A DNA stretch of 64,000 nucleotides, taken from the NCBI RefSeq assembly GCF_008932245.1, contig NZ_CP034909.1:2617001-2681000 (forward strand), given 5' to 3'. The position numbers and the translations under genes were made by a program. This document shows positions 37,515 through 44,761 of the stretch, one piece after another. This stretch comes from Sinorhizobium alkalisoli. Lineage in GTDB: Bacteria > Pseudomonadota > Alphaproteobacteria > Rhizobiales > Rhizobiaceae. Position 1 is the first letter of the stretch. Every line of letters starts with the position of its first letter. The notes beneath the pieces are model-generated. The model had not been told where the DNA came from. It was given only the letters and a program-made list of their open reading frames with translations, and did not search any database.

Positions 37515-38711
37515 TCAGGCGGCCGTCGGCGCCCCGAGGAGCGCCTGCAGGGCCGCCTCGGCGGCGGGCTCGCGCTCCGATTTGCGGATGAAGCCGCCGC
37601 CATAGACGCGGGCGTCTTCGCCGGTGCCCGAATAGAGCGCACAGGCCTGGCCTGGCGCCACCCCCGCCTCGCCCTCGACGAGTTCGACATAGAGTCCGTC
37701 GGTGTCGCACTTCAGCACCGCCGGCGCCGGCTGGCGGGTGGAGCGCACTTTGGCGAAGCACGCAAAGCCGCGGGCTGCCGCTTCGTCGAGTTCGTCGTCG
37801 CCGAGCCAGTTGACATCGCGCAAATAGACGCGGCGCGTCTCCAACGCCTCCTTCGGGCCGACGATGACGCGGCGCGAGCGCGCGTCGAGATAGACGACAT
37901 AGAGCGGCTCGCCGGTGGCGACCCCAATGCCTCGGCGCTGGCCGATCGTATAGCGCAGGATGCCCTCGTGCGTGCCGAGCACGCGGCCGTCGAGATGCAC
38001 GATCTCGCCGGCAAGCGCGGCATTCGGCTTCAGCTTCGAGACGATGTCGCTGTATTTCCCCTGGGGCACGAAGCAGATGTCCTGGCTGTCGGCCTTCCTG
38101 GCGACGACGAGGCCCATCTCCTCCGCGAGGCGGCGCGTCTCGGTTTTGGGGAGGCTGCCGAGCGGAAAGCGCAAATAGTCTATCTGCTCCTGCGTCGTGG
38201 CAAAGAGAAAATAGCTCTGGTCGCGCTCCGCATCCGCCGGCCGGTACAGCGCCCGCTGACCGGCATGGCGAGGTCTGGGGCTCGGCCGCGAGCGGATGTA
38301 ATGGCCGGTCGCCAGTGCATCGGCGCCAAGCTCTTTGGCGGTCGCGAGCAGGTCAGCGAATTTAACCGTCTGGTTACAAGCGACGCAGGGGATCGGCGTT
38401 TCACCGGCAATATAGCTCTCGGCGAAGGGATTGATCACGGTTTCGCGGAAGCGCGCCTCGTAGTCGAGCACGTAATGCGGAATGCCGAGCGTTTCGCAGA
38501 CGCGGCGGGCATCGTCGATGTCTTGGCCGGCGCAGCAGGAGCCGGCGCGGTGCACCGCCGCACCATGGTCGTAGAGCTGAAGCGTGATGCCGAGCACGTC
38601 ATAGCCCTCGCGTTTCAGGAGCCCTGCCACGACGGAGGAATCGACGCCGCCGGACATGGCGACGACGACGCGCGTCTCTTCGGGCTTGCGGTCAAAATCG
38701 AGACTGTTCAC
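37515..38711 (-). CDS. mnmA: tRNA-specific 2-thiouridylase MnmA
   Basis: The 398-aa enzyme thiolates U34 of the Lys, Glu and Gln tRNAs. The PP-loop [10 protein letters not shown], the catalytic Cys region [12 protein letters not shown] and the second Cys in DSQDICFVP are present. The start is taken as the GTG at 38711 ([10 protein letters not shown]), which gives the normal family length; an ATG 25 codons upstream at 38786 would add an unconserved stretch. It lies next to tRNA-Met. Confidence 0.94.
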   Translation of the reverse strand: MNSLDFDRKPEETRVVVAMSGGVDSSVVAGLLKREGYDVLGITLQLYDHGAAVHRAGSCCAGQDIDDARRVCETLGIPHYVLDYEARFRETVINPFAESYIAGETPIPCVACNQTVKFADLLATAKELGADALATGHYIRSRPSPRPRHAGQRALYRPADAERDQSYFLFATTQEQIDYLRFPLGSLPKTETRRLAEEMGLVVARKADSQDICFVPQGKYSDIVSKLKPNAALAGEIVHLDGRVLGTHEGILRYTIGQRRGIGVATGEPLYVVYLDARSRRVIVGPKEALETRRVYLRDVNWLGDDELDEAAARGFACFAKVRSTRQPAPAVLKCDTDGLYVELVEGEAGVAPGQACALYSGTGEDARVYGGGFIRKSEREPAAEAALQALLGAPTAA

Positions 38712-38855
38712 GGGATCCAATCCGGCATCCGGGCGCGGCCGTCCGACACCCTCTTTTTCGCTTTCGGGCCGCAAGGCGTCTGCCACGCCAACGGCTTTTT
38801 CCCACGGCTTTCGTGCCGCGACATATAGAAACTTGTGCTTCGCCGGGCAAGTGCA

Positions 38856-39602
38856 TCAGATCAGCTTCAGCCTGAGCGCCCGGGCGATCGCCTGCACGCG
38901 ATTGACCGCATCGAGCTTGCGGGTGGCGCTCTTGAAATAGCTCGCCACCGTATAGGCGGAGATGCCGAGGATGATGGCGATCTCGTCACCGCTCTTGCCG
39001 GCGGCCGCCCAGCGCAGGCATTCGATCTCCCGGCTCGACAATCGCTCGCGCGCGGGTTGGCCGGCATCGAACGTGCGCTCGAGGCATTCGAAGAGCTGGA
39101 CGAGCGCGAGATAGATCATCGCCCGCTCCCCACCGATGGGCTCCTCCCGACTGCCCGAAAGCACCGCCAGGAACGGCTCGCCGGAGGTCGCGTGCAGAAG
39201 CAAGGCGAAATGACGCGCCATCTCCGGATAGCGCTGGAGTTGGCGGGTCACGCCCCTCTCCATGCCCCTCCCTGCCTCCTGCAGCAGTTCCGGGCCGCCG
39301 ATCACGGGCAGCTTCGTGCGGCGCAGGCGCTCGACGAGCGCGCTCGCCGGGAAAACCTGCTCGGCGTCGTATTGACGCACCAAGTCGGCCGGCCAGTTAC
39401 TGAGAACCAGGCGCTCGGAAAAGCGCTGCTCCTCTCCCATCGGCAGCCGCGCGATCAGGAAATGCGCGTAGCCATAGCGGGCGACCAGCCGCCGCATCAG
39501 TTGGAGGACTTCGTACTCCGTCTGCACGGACGCCGGGTCGACGTCGAATAACAAATCTGCGTCGGCCCCGCGCTGCAGGGCCGGTTCATTCGTTTCCTTC
39601 AT
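38856..39602 (-). CDS. LuxR family transcriptional regulator
   Basis: The 248-aa protein has an N-terminal sensory region that looks like an autoinducer-binding domain (about residues 25-165) and a C-terminal LuxR HTH (about 180-245, LSSREIECLRWAAAGKSGDEIAIILGIS split over the domain). No luxI gene is adjacent, so it is an orphan regulator, and a ligand cannot be predicted. It lies upstream of mnmA on the same strand with a 144-bp gap. Confidence 0.88.
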   Translation of the reverse strand: MKETNEPALQRGADADLLFDVDPASVQTEYEVLQLMRRLVARYGYAHFLIARLPMGEEQRFSERLVLSNWPADLVRQYDAEQVFPASALVERLRRTKLPVIGGPELLQEAGRGMERGVTRQLQRYPEMARHFALLLHATSGEPFLAVLSGSREEPIGGERAMIYLALVQLFECLERTFDAGQPARERLSSREIECLRWAAAGKSGDEIAIILGISAYTVASYFKSATRKLDAVNRVQAIARALRLKLI

Positions 39603-40095
39603 TCAAGCTCACCCTGCTGCCGGCGCCGTCGCCAGGCCCTGTTCTACGCTTCACACGTCCCGGCGATCGGCAGCCGCGGCGAATGAAACCCGTCGCGGCG
39701 CGGCCAGTCAAAGGGAGTGGTGATGCGCGGGCGGAAAATCCGGGAGCGCCGCTTCGACGCTCGCTCCTTTGCATGCCGTTGCCGCGAACCCGCTGCACGT
39801 TTTCGCGCGGTATGCATCATGGGGCGTTCCGTTATCAGGAAATCTCCCTCGAAGGGAAATGTGGTGATTGCATGGCTTCTGGCGCGAAGGGTCGCAAAAT
39901 CCCCGGCAAATCAGCCCCGTCGCGGCATGCCGAGGGGATGGGCAGGAGCGTCGCGATCCCGGCCATGCCACGGGATTCCTGCCGGCCGGAAGTGTCTAAA
40001 ATTATAAGCAAATCGTTACCGGCCGCTTAGGTAAATGTTAAATGTGGCACGCTAGGGTCGTGTGCATATGGTCTTGAGTTTGTGTAGAGAGTCCC
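39603..40095. other. Intergenic region LuxR gene / sciP
   Basis: The 493-bp gap is the divergent upstream region of the LuxR gene and sciP. The right end holds a near-consensus CtrA site at 40027-40041. I see no gene: the overlapping plus-strand frames at 39683-40030 are Arg/Pro-rich and lack a ribosome site. Confidence 0.5.
40027..40041 (+). promoter_or_regulatory. CtrA-like box upstream of sciP
   Basis: TTAG-GTAAATG-TTAA matches the CtrA consensus TTAA-N7-TTAA with one mismatch, 55 bp before the sciP start. In Caulobacter CtrA activates sciP and SciP then restrains CtrA. Occupancy here is inferred. Confidence 0.55.
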
Positions 40096-40371
40096 ATGAC
40101 CGAAATGATGCGTCCACGCGTAAAATATGTTATCGGCCCCGATGGCAGCCCTCTGACGATTGCGGACCTGCCGCCGGCCAATACCCGGCGCTGGGTAATC
40201 CGCAGGAAGGCCGAAGTCGTCGCCGCCGTGCGTGGCGGCCTCCTGAGCCTGGAAGAGGCATGCGAGCGTTACACCCTCACCGTCGAGGAGTTCCTCTCCT
40301 GGCAGTCCTCTATCAACGATCACGGGCTGGCGGGCCTGCGCACGACGCGCATCCAGCAATATCGCCACTGA
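40096..40371 (+). CDS. sciP: CtrA inhibitor SciP (DUF1153)
   Basis: The 91-aa protein is a DUF1153 HTH protein with the conserved RPRVKYVIGPDGSPLTIADL and RRWVIRRKAEVVAAVRGG and EEACERYTLTVEEFLSWQ. In Caulobacter SciP binds CtrA and blocks its recruitment of RNA polymerase, closing a late cell-cycle loop. It lies upstream of fliJ and ctrA, with a CtrA-like box in its promoter. Confidence 0.93.
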   Translation: MTEMMRPRVKYVIGPDGSPLTIADLPPANTRRWVIRRKAEVVAAVRGGLLSLEEACERYTLTVEEFLSWQSSINDHGLAGLRTTRIQQYRH

Positions 40372-40399
40372 TCACCCCTGAAACAGGGCCATAATTCGA

Positions 40400-40432
40400 A
40401 CCGGCGGCTCGGGACCCTCCTGAGCCGCCGGT
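40400..40432 (+). terminator. Hairpin downstream of sciP
   Basis: ACCGGCGGCTC (40400-40410) and GAGCCGCCGGT (40422-40432) form an 11-bp stem, followed by GTCGTTTC. The T-run is weak, so termination may be partial. Confidence 0.6.
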
Positions 40433-40490
40433 GTCGTTTCGGGCGCTTCCGGCAGGATGCGCGCTCCAGCTCCCATCTCAACGTCAATAA

Positions 40491-40524
40491 CGAAAACCCG
40501 CCCCCGGGGGACGGGAGGCGGGTT
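40491..40524 (-). terminator. Rho-independent terminator of fliJ
   Basis: AACCCGCC at 40495-40502 and GGCGGGTT at 40517-40524 form the stem on the minus strand, followed by TTTTCG. It lies 37 bp past the fliJ stop codon. Confidence 0.65.
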
Positions 40525-40560
40525 CGGTCAACTTCTCTGCTGCTTGCGCCTCAGGCGATC

Positions 40561-40911
40561 TCAGGCGCGTAGCCGGGTGCCCGCGTCCCGCTCTTCGAGC
40601 GCAGCCGCCTTCTCATATTCGGCCTGAACTTCCGCAAGGGCGAGCTCGGCCGCATCCTGCTGCATTTTCAATTCCCGGATCGACACCTGGAGGTTGTCGG
40701 CGCGCTGGCGGGCAGCCTTTGCGAAGGTGGGATAGGCGAAATGCGAGGGGTCGGAAATGCCCGACTTCTTTTCCTCGAAGACGATCTGGCTTTCTAGGTC
40801 CTTGGTCATCCGCTCGAACTCAGCCATCATCATCTGAAGCTGGTTCAACTGACGCTGCTTCTCCCGAACCTGAAATTCTTTCAGTCGGACAAGGCTCTCA
40901 CGTGGTTTCAT
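40561..40911 (-). CDS. fliJ: FliJ-like flagellar export protein
   Basis: The 116-aa protein is largely coiled coil (about residues 8-110) with the FliJ pattern RLKEFQVREKQRQLNQLQMM and QRADNLQVSIRELKMQQD. FliJ escorts substrates and couples the FliI ATPase to the flagellar export gate. GGGAG lies 8 bases before the ATG at 40911. It is divergent from ctrA, a common alphaproteobacterial arrangement. No other flagellar genes are in the window. Confidence 0.82.
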   Translation of the reverse strand: MKPRESLVRLKEFQVREKQRQLNQLQMMMAEFERMTKDLESQIVFEEKKSGISDPSHFAYPTFAKAARQRADNLQVSIRELKMQQDAAELALAEVQAEYEKAAALEERDAGTRLRA

Positions 40912-41157
40912 ACGCAATACTCCCGTGGATGGCGACACCCCGGCTACCGATTCCGCAGCGCCCCCGCGTTGGGGCAAGGCCGCCGCAGCACTTTGAACTT
41001 GCGCATGATCCGCCTCAAATCGACACCGATCCGAACCCCCATGCGCTACCCTCCGGCCCACCTGGAGCCGAAAACGAAAAATCCCCAGCGGTCTTAACAA
41101 ACACCTACCGCTGGTAACCTTTCGTTTACGGGCATCGTTAATCATAGGGACGATGAT

Positions 41158-41172
41158 TTAAGGCTCCGTAAA
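41158..41172 (+). promoter_or_regulatory. CtrA-like box upstream of ctrA
   Basis: TTAA-GGCTCCG-TAAA has one mismatch to TTAA-N7-TTAA. It lies 272 bp before the ctrA start, in the fliJ/ctrA promoter region, where CtrA autoregulation is known in other alphaproteobacteria. Confidence 0.4.
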
Positions 41173-41208
41173 TGCTGAGATACGAAATGTGGCGCTTGGC
41201 CTATTTGC

Positions 41209-41337
41209 GAGTCTAGAGAGTCGGATAGCGGCATCTCCTCATGTATCGCATGAGAAATGCCGTTTCGGATTCACCTTTGGAATCAGGAGACTGCTAAAAA
41301 TATTTAACACGCTCGATACACCTTGCCAGAGTGAATC
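41209..41337. promoter_or_regulatory. Cluster of five GANTC (CcrM) methylation sites upstream of ctrA
   Basis: Sites: GAGTC 41209-41213 and 41218-41222, GATTC 41268-41272, GAATC 41280-41284 and 41333-41337. CcrM methylates GANTC; in Caulobacter hemimethylation of one such site gates the ctrA P1 promoter. Five in 129 bp is far above the chance rate of about one per 256 bp. Confidence 0.65.
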
Positions 41338-41443
41338 AGAATTTGTTAACCATTTGATGGCAGCCTCCAAATCAGGCAACGACTGGATCCGTCACGCGTA
41401 AGGGGGGCCACGACGACCTTGGGCGGCGGAAAAGGGGAAGACT

Positions 41444-42145
41444 ATGCGGGTTCTACTGATCGAAGACGATAGCGCGACGGCTCAAAGCATTGAGCTGATG
41501 CTCAAGTCAGAGAGTTTCAACGTCTACACCACCGATCTCGGGGAGGAAGGCGTCGATCTCGGCAAGCTTTACGATTACGATATTATCCTACTCGATCTGA
41601 ATTTGCCGGACATGTCCGGCTACGAGGTCCTGAGAACGCTGCGTCTGTCGAAGGTGAAGACCCCGATTCTCATTCTCTCCGGTATGGCAGGCATCGAAGA
41701 CAAGGTCCGGGGACTCGGCTTTGGCGCCGACGACTATATGACCAAGCCCTTCCACAAGGACGAGCTGGTGGCGCGCATCCATGCGATCGTGCGCCGCTCC
41801 AAGGGCCACGCCCAGTCGGTGATCGCAACCGGCGAACTGATCGTCAATCTCGACGCCAAGACGGTGGAAGTCGGCGGCCAGCGAGTCCATCTGACCGGCA
41901 AGGAATATCAGATGCTGGAGCTGCTCTCGCTGCGCAAGGGCACGACCCTCACCAAGGAAATGTTCCTGAACCACCTCTACGGCGGCATGGACGAGCCGGA
42001 ACTGAAGATCATCGACGTCTTCATCTGCAAGCTGCGTAAGAAGCTCGCAAACGCCGCCGGCGGCGCCAACTATATCGAAACTGTCTGGGGCCGCGGCTAC
42101 GTGCTGCGCGAGCCCGAAGGCAACGACTACCTGGAAACCGCCTGA
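41444..42145 (+). CDS. ctrA: Cell-cycle master response regulator CtrA
   Basis: The 233-aa OmpR-family regulator has a receiver domain with the acidic pair in LIEDDS, phosphoacceptor Asp51 in [14 protein letters not shown] and Lys in [10 protein letters not shown]. The winged-helix DNA-binding domain is the one conserved in CtrA ([40 protein letters not shown]). CtrA controls cell division, flagella and replication in alphaproteobacteria. It lies with sciP, fliJ and chpT. Confidence 0.97.
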   Translation: MRVLLIEDDSATAQSIELMLKSESFNVYTTDLGEEGVDLGKLYDYDIILLDLNLPDMSGYEVLRTLRLSKVKTPILILSGMAGIEDKVRGLGFGADDYMTKPFHKDELVARIHAIVRRSKGHAQSVIATGELIVNLDAKTVEVGGQRVHLTGKEYQMLELLSLRKGTTLTKEMFLNHLYGGMDEPELKIIDVFICKLRKKLANAAGGANYIETVWGRGYVLREPEGNDYLETA

Positions 42146-42204
42146 TTTACCAATGGCTGGCGCCGGGCAAAAGGTCCGCGCCAACCCGCCCCCGAACACG
42201 AAGA

Positions 42205-42226
42205 CCCGCCCCTTGGCGGGTTTTTT
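42205..42226 (+). terminator. Rho-independent terminator of ctrA
   Basis: CCCGCC (42205-42210), loop CCTT, GGCGGG (42215-42220), then TTTTTT. It lies 60 bp after the ctrA stop codon. Confidence 0.9.
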
Positions 42227-42278
42227 GCCGTTTGGCGCCGCCTTCAGGCTCCGTGACCCTGTCCTTCTACACGTCGAA

Positions 42279-42305
42279 TAAAAAAGAGCCGCGGCGAGCC
42301 GCGGC
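42279..42305 (-). terminator. Rho-independent terminator of the orphan receiver gene
   Basis: On the minus strand GCCGCGGC at 42298-42305 pairs with GCCGCGGC at 42288-42295 across a two-base loop; a T-run follows (42279-42285). It faces the ctrA terminator in the convergent gap. Confidence 0.85.
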
Positions 42306-42358
42306 CAATTTCTCCGGGAGGATCTGCAACGTAAAAGTGCGTCGCGGAAATACGCGCC

Positions 42359-42721
42359 TCAGGCGGCCATCGACTGGTTGGCAAAGACATTCGTCAGGAT
42401 CTTGCGGTCGAAGGGCTTCAGGAGGAAATCATCGGCGCCGGCCCGCTTGCCGGCCATCATCTTGCGAAGGTCCGCCTCGACGACGCAATAATAGATCTTG
42501 ACCGAGGCGCCCTCGGGCAGCCTGCGGATATTGCCGATGAGATCGAGTGCCCCTTCGAGCGCGGCGTCGACGATCAGGATGTTCGGCAGCTCGGCCTCGC
42601 AACGCACCAGCGCCTCCAGGCTGCTCGGCGCTTCGGACACGAGAAAACCCATGCCCGAGAGGATACGTTTGCCGACCTTTCTTACAACATCCGAACCATC
42701 AGCGATCATCAAGCGCCGCAT
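42359..42721 (-). CDS. Orphan single-domain response regulator (divergent receiver)
   Basis: The 120-aa protein is a lone receiver with Asp52 in ILIVDAAL and Lys102 in FLLKPFD. The usual acidic pair is reduced to one Asp (MIADGSD), and the conserved Thr/Ser switch position is replaced within KIYYCVVE. The DxxMPxxdG stretch is also missing after Asp52 (DAALEGAL). AGGGAG lies 6 bases before the ATG. It lies between ctrA and chpT, so a role in the CckA-ChpT-CtrA relay, or as a decoy, is plausible. I cannot name an orthologue. Confidence 0.85.
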   Translation of the reverse strand: MRRLMIADGSDVVRKVGKRILSGMGFLVSEAPSSLEALVRCEAELPNILIVDAALEGALDLIGNIRRLPEGASVKIYYCVVEADLRKMMAGKRAGADDFLLKPFDRKILTNVFANQSMAA

Positions 42722-42906
42722 GCTTCACTCCCTATAGGCCTCACAGGCGAAAACGCATCCATGAAACAATCTTATATGGATTTGGCAAAGAAACCGTTAC
42801 CGCGCACGCTTACGTTCTTTTTTTGCTTCGCGGCAAAGTTGTCGGGCTCGTTAACGCTTCCGAGTCCGATCATCGAGAGCCAGGAAATTTAGAGCGTTCC
42901 GCTGTG

Positions 42907-42944
42907 GGAAAAAACGCAAGAGCCCGCCGGACCGACCGGCGGGG
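42907..42944 (-). terminator. Rho-independent terminator of chpT
   Basis: CCCGCCGG (42923-42930), loop ACCGA, CCGGCGGG (42936-42943) is an 8-bp perfect stem. On the minus strand CTCTTGCG and then TTTTTT follow, so the T-run is slightly distal. It starts 41 bp past the chpT stop. Confidence 0.7.
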
Positions 42945-42984
42945 ACCCAATATTCCTGTCATGGTCAATGAGCGGCTCTGCCGA

Positions 42985-43629
42985 TCAGACGCCAACGCGT
43001 GCCGTGAAGACGATCTCTTCGCCAGTCGAAGCGACGTCGATCGTCATGCCCGCCTCATCGGCAAGCAGCACCGTGTAATAGGGTTGGATCGAGTGCGCGT
43101 CGACTGCCTCCTCCGGGGTGCCGGAGAGAATTTCCATGAGTTTCGGCGGCACGCGCATCATCCGCCCCTTGGCCACGAGGCTGAAGGCGGCGGCGAATTC
43201 CGGATCCTCCAGCGTGATGTCGATCGAGCCGCCGCGCGGGATCGCGCCATAGGCGATGAGGAACAGGTTCAGGAGCAGCTTGACGCGATTCTTGGCGATG
43301 ATCGCGCGCGGGCCGTTCCACGTGACTTCAGTCTTCTTTTCCGCAGCGGCGAAATCCTTGGCCGCCTTCTCCGCTTCTCCGGTGTCGATCGATGCGCCGA
43401 CCGAACCTGAGGCGCCGAAAGCGAGACGGGCGAATTTCAGCCGGACCGAGGCATTGAGGGCGCTGGTGCGGATCAGGTCCATGGCATCGGCATCGGCGCC
43501 GCCCTCGTCGAGCAGTTCGAGGCCGTTGTTGATGGCGCCGACCGGCGAGATGATGTCGTGGCACACCCGACTGCACAGCAGCGCGGCGAGGTCGGGTCCC
43601 GTCAGCGTCAGGTTCGGATTCTTTGCCAT
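42985..43629 (-). CDS. chpT: Histidine phosphotransferase ChpT
   Basis: The 214-aa protein has a DHp-like domain with phospho-His24 in LCSRVCHDIISPVGAINNG and a degenerate ATPase-like C-terminal half (YGAIPRGGSIDITLED, MRVPPKLMEIL). ChpT shuttles phosphate from CckA to CtrA and CpdR. GAGGAACGAGA precedes the ATG at 43629. It is the third known CtrA-pathway gene in this block and is divergent from eipA. Confidence 0.95.
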   Translation of the reverse strand: MAKNPNLTLTGPDLAALLCSRVCHDIISPVGAINNGLELLDEGGADADAMDLIRTSALNASVRLKFARLAFGASGSVGASIDTGEAEKAAKDFAAAEKKTEVTWNGPRAIIAKNRVKLLLNLFLIAYGAIPRGGSIDITLEDPEFAAAFSLVAKGRMMRVPPKLMEILSGTPEEAVDAHSIQPYYTVLLADEAGMTIDVASTGEEIVFTARVGV

Positions 43630-43995
43630 TCTCGTTCCTCGTCCGGTTCTTCCATCCGGGGCTTGCGCAGGGCGCAAACGGCTCCGCGGCCATGCCCGAC
43701 TTCGGCCAGCCCCATGCGGCCGGCGAGCACTCTTATTTTTCGATCAGCCATAATGACATCACATTTGGTAAACCGATTGTTAAGATCATCGGTTCAAATT
43801 GTCAGAGCACCCCGGTTTCGGATAGCCCAGCTCGTGGAAGCACTGGAAGCAGAGAGGGTGCGCTCGATCAAGCCGGTAGTGCCATTCACGCGCAGCCGCT
43901 TGAAAATGGACCAGACCCGCGGGTGGCGCGCGACCGATCGAAACGCTGGCCATAGCCGCCCGCGCGCGCCGCATTCGCGCCCGACGGAGGAAACG
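43630..43995. other. chpT / eipA intergenic region
   Basis: The 366-bp divergent gap contains a near-CtrA site at 43769-43783. I see no gene in it; the plus-strand frames overlapping the start of eipA have no ribosome site upstream. Confidence 0.5.
43769..43783 (+). promoter_or_regulatory. CtrA-like box between chpT and eipA
   Basis: TAAA-CCGATTG-TTAA on the plus strand; the minus strand reads TTAA-CAATCGG-TTTA, one mismatch from TTAA-N7-TTAA either way. It is 213 bp upstream of eipA and 140 bp upstream of chpT. Confidence 0.4.
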
Positions 43996-44601
43996 ATGCA
44001 GCCGACGATGAAGGCTACTGCAATGGCTGTCCGCGCCATCCTGACGACAATCATGCTGATAGGCGTCGCTCTGACAACCGGCGCCAATTCCGCCGCCCAC
44101 GCCCAAGCCGCCAACGGAAGCCAGTATACGATGCAGGAGATCGTCGATGCGGGCCACACTTTCTTCGGCGAGACTTCCGGCGGCCTTGCCAAGGTGGTGG
44201 AGCGCGCCTTCGAAAGTTACGGCCTGCCGAACGGCTACATTCTCGGGCAGGAAGGCTCAGGCGCCTTCATCGCCGGCCTCACCTATGGTGAGGGTGAGCT
44301 CTACACCAAGAATGTCGGCCAGCATCCGGTCTTCTGGCAGGGCCCATCGCTCGGGCTCGATTGGGGCGGACAAGGCAGCCGGGCAATGATGCTCGTCTAC
44401 AACCTGCCGAGCGTGCCGGCGCTCTACAAGCGCTTCGGTGGTGTCTCCGGCTCCGCCTATGTCGTCGCCGGTGTCGGCATGACGGTGCTGACGGACGAGC
44501 ACGTCGTGGTCGTGCCGATCCGCACCGGTATCGGCGCAAGGCTCGGCGTTAATGTCGGCTATTTGAAGCTGACGCAGCAACCGACCTGGAACCCCTTCTG
44601 A
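43996..44601 (+). CDS. eipA: DUF1134 periplasmic protein (EipA-like)
   Basis: The 201-aa product has a signal peptide (about residues 1-36, ending AHA) and the DUF1134 domain: TFFGETSGGLAKVVERAFESYG, GSGAFIAGLTYGEGELYTKN, GGVSGSAYVVAGVGMTVL, GARLGVNVGYLKLT. Brucella EipA, a DUF1134 beta-barrel-like periplasmic protein, supports envelope integrity and is CtrA-regulated. GGAGG lies 5 bases before the ATG. Its position beside the CtrA block fits that regulation. Confidence 0.87.
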   Translation: MQPTMKATAMAVRAILTTIMLIGVALTTGANSAAHAQAANGSQYTMQEIVDAGHTFFGETSGGLAKVVERAFESYGLPNGYILGQEGSGAFIAGLTYGEGELYTKNVGQHPVFWQGPSLGLDWGGQGSRAMMLVYNLPSVPALYKRFGGVSGSAYVVAGVGMTVLTDEHVVVVPIRTGIGARLGVNVGYLKLTQQPTWNPF

Positions 44602-44761
44602 CAGCGGTGACGTCGCGCGCGCCGGGTCGACCGTTGCGGATATGGAAAGGCGTCAAAGCTTGCGGTAAATGTCATTTCAGGCGTCATGCTTTATTGCGAA
44701 GAACGAAGGGCTGCCAGACCGTCCCGCATGGGCGGTCCGGTCCAGATGAAACGGCCGGCAC

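Larger units (their letters stand above)
40912..41443. other. fliJ / ctrA intergenic regulatory region
   Basis: The 532-bp divergent region contains five GANTC sites within 41209-41337, a one-mismatch CtrA site at 41158-41172 and further TTAAC half-sites at 41094, 41304 and 41346. Its right half is AT-rich compared with the surrounding genes, as expected for a complex promoter. The 70-codon frame within it (41189-41401) has no ribosome site and is not called. Confidence 0.7.

Noticed and set aside
37464..38828. 454-codon plus-strand frame opposite mnmA
   Set aside because: Antisense shadow; MnmA motifs are clear on the other strand.
39683..40030. Possible plus-strand genes in the LuxR-sciP gap
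   Set aside because: Overlapping Arg/Pro-rich frames without a ribosome site and without a recognisable protein; more likely regulatory DNA.
41189..41401. 70-codon frame in the ctrA upstream region
   Set aside because: Lies across the GANTC cluster, no ribosome site, and the stretch is better explained as a promoter region.
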